Below, piece by piece: positions 4,874-5,099 of a DNA stretch of 5,099 bases; the first letter of the stretch is position 1, and every line of letters begins with the position of its first letter. The stretch is from Treponema sp. GTDB taxonomy: Bacteria; Spirochaetota; Spirochaetia; Treponematales; Breznakiellaceae. The DNA is taken from assembly GCA_031288575.1 (NCBI GenBank), contig JAITRD010000303.1, positions 1-5,099 on the forward strand. The letters are read 5' to 3'. Both the position numbers and the translations under genes were made by a program. The notes under the pieces are model-generated. The model ran no database searches. It was not told the DNA's origin and saw nothing but the letters and a program-made list of their open reading frames with translations.

Positions 4874-4913
4874 GGAAGGTCTTCCCGGTAAGAACATCAC
4901 GCCCGCAGGCGTG
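4874..4913 (+). promoter_or_regulatory. Two small hairpins in the leader of the permease gene
   Basis: GGAA (4874-4877) can pair with TTCC (4882-4885), and CACGCC (4898-4903) pairs perfectly with GGCGTG (4908-4913) around loop CGCA. The second stem ends about six bases before the AAGGAA ribosome-binding site (4919-4924), so it could influence translation. It matches no riboswitch class I recognise; in particular the loops are not the ACGR loops of the mini-ykkC motif. Confidence 0.3.
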
Positions 4914-4929
4914 CGGAAAAAGGAAAGTC

Positions 4930-5099
4930 ATGAACACATCAGTTGATTCACGGGGCGTTCCGGGCGTCTCCCTATACAAACACCGGTTTAAGACTCCATT
5001 TCAAGAGGGTGGGCCAGGAATTACGACTATTTGGGTAGGCAGTTTTATGTGCCTGCCTCTCTTTATGGTCGGCGGTATGCTGCAAAGCGGTCTTTCGAT
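4930..5099 (+). CDS. NCS1-like nucleobase/cytosine permease, N-terminal part (runs off window)
   Basis: An ATG at 4930 is preceded by AAAAAGGAAAG, a fair ribosome-binding site with about five bases of spacing, and opens a frame that stays open to the window edge (56 codons). After a polar N-terminus, GGPGITTIWVGSF, then LPLFMVGGMLQSGLS, resembles the first membrane helix of NCS1 permeases. That family imports cytosine, purines, hydantoins or thiamine, and its first helix typically carries a W-x-G start and an MxGGxLxxGLS end. The assignment rests on this segment alone. The gene begins about 110 bases past the MITE-like element, so that insertion may have altered its promoter region. No convincing -35/-10 pair is visible. 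Confidence 0.6.
   Translation, partial: MNTSVDSRGVPGVSLYKHRFKTPFQEGGPGITTIWVGSFMCLPLFMVGGMLQSGLS

Noticed and set aside
1..5099. CRISPR array, tRNA, rRNA, toxin-antitoxin pair or defence system
   Set aside because: I saw no regularly spaced repeats, no tRNA cloverleaf or rRNA core motif, and no reading frames matching such systems on either strand.

Overview
The window looks like part of a spirochaete chromosome, most likely a Treponema of the termite-gut type. This is an inference from the mix of mid-GC coding DNA, a group-2-like sigma factor, a bacteriohaemerythrin and abundant small repeats; no marker gene proves it. Four intact genes are visible. At the two edges there are the probable last codons of an upstream gene (1-63) and the first 56 codons of a membrane permease (4930-5099).

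Layout. Positions 62-490 are non-coding and crowded with hairpins: terminator-like structures at 66-114 and 168-211, two small stems between them, a nested inverted repeat at 216-302, and a short palindrome at 369-384. They end in a near-perfect sigma-54 (-24/-12) promoter at 442-457. Next come a sigma-70-family factor (491-1372) and a HAD phosphatase/phosphomutase (1372-2028). These two share one base (TGATG), so they probably form a translationally coupled operon, which ends in a terminator lying inside the last HAD codons. A MATE efflux transporter (2084-3448, minus strand) converges on that operon. It is divergent from a bacteriohaemerythrin (3604-4014, plus strand), and each of the divergent genes has a good sigma-70-type promoter ending almost at its start codon.

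Positions 4015-4929 hold no intact gene and read as a graveyard of mobile elements. There is a frameshifted, 5'-truncated IS256-family transposase remnant (minus strand) with a probable degenerate end. It is joined to a fragment of an ISAs1-family transposase. Beyond that lies a 218-bp non-coding MITE-like element (4599-4816) with 15-bp perfect terminal inverted repeats, a 9-bp target duplication and a third, internal copy of its terminal repeat. An NCS1-like nucleobase permease gene then starts and runs off the window.

Most interesting idea: the sigma-54 promoter directly in front of an alternative sigma-70-family gene has the same architecture as the RpoN-to-RpoS relay known from Borrelia. 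Here it would also drive a coupled HAD hydrolase. The second point of interest is the intact MITE with its clear target duplication.
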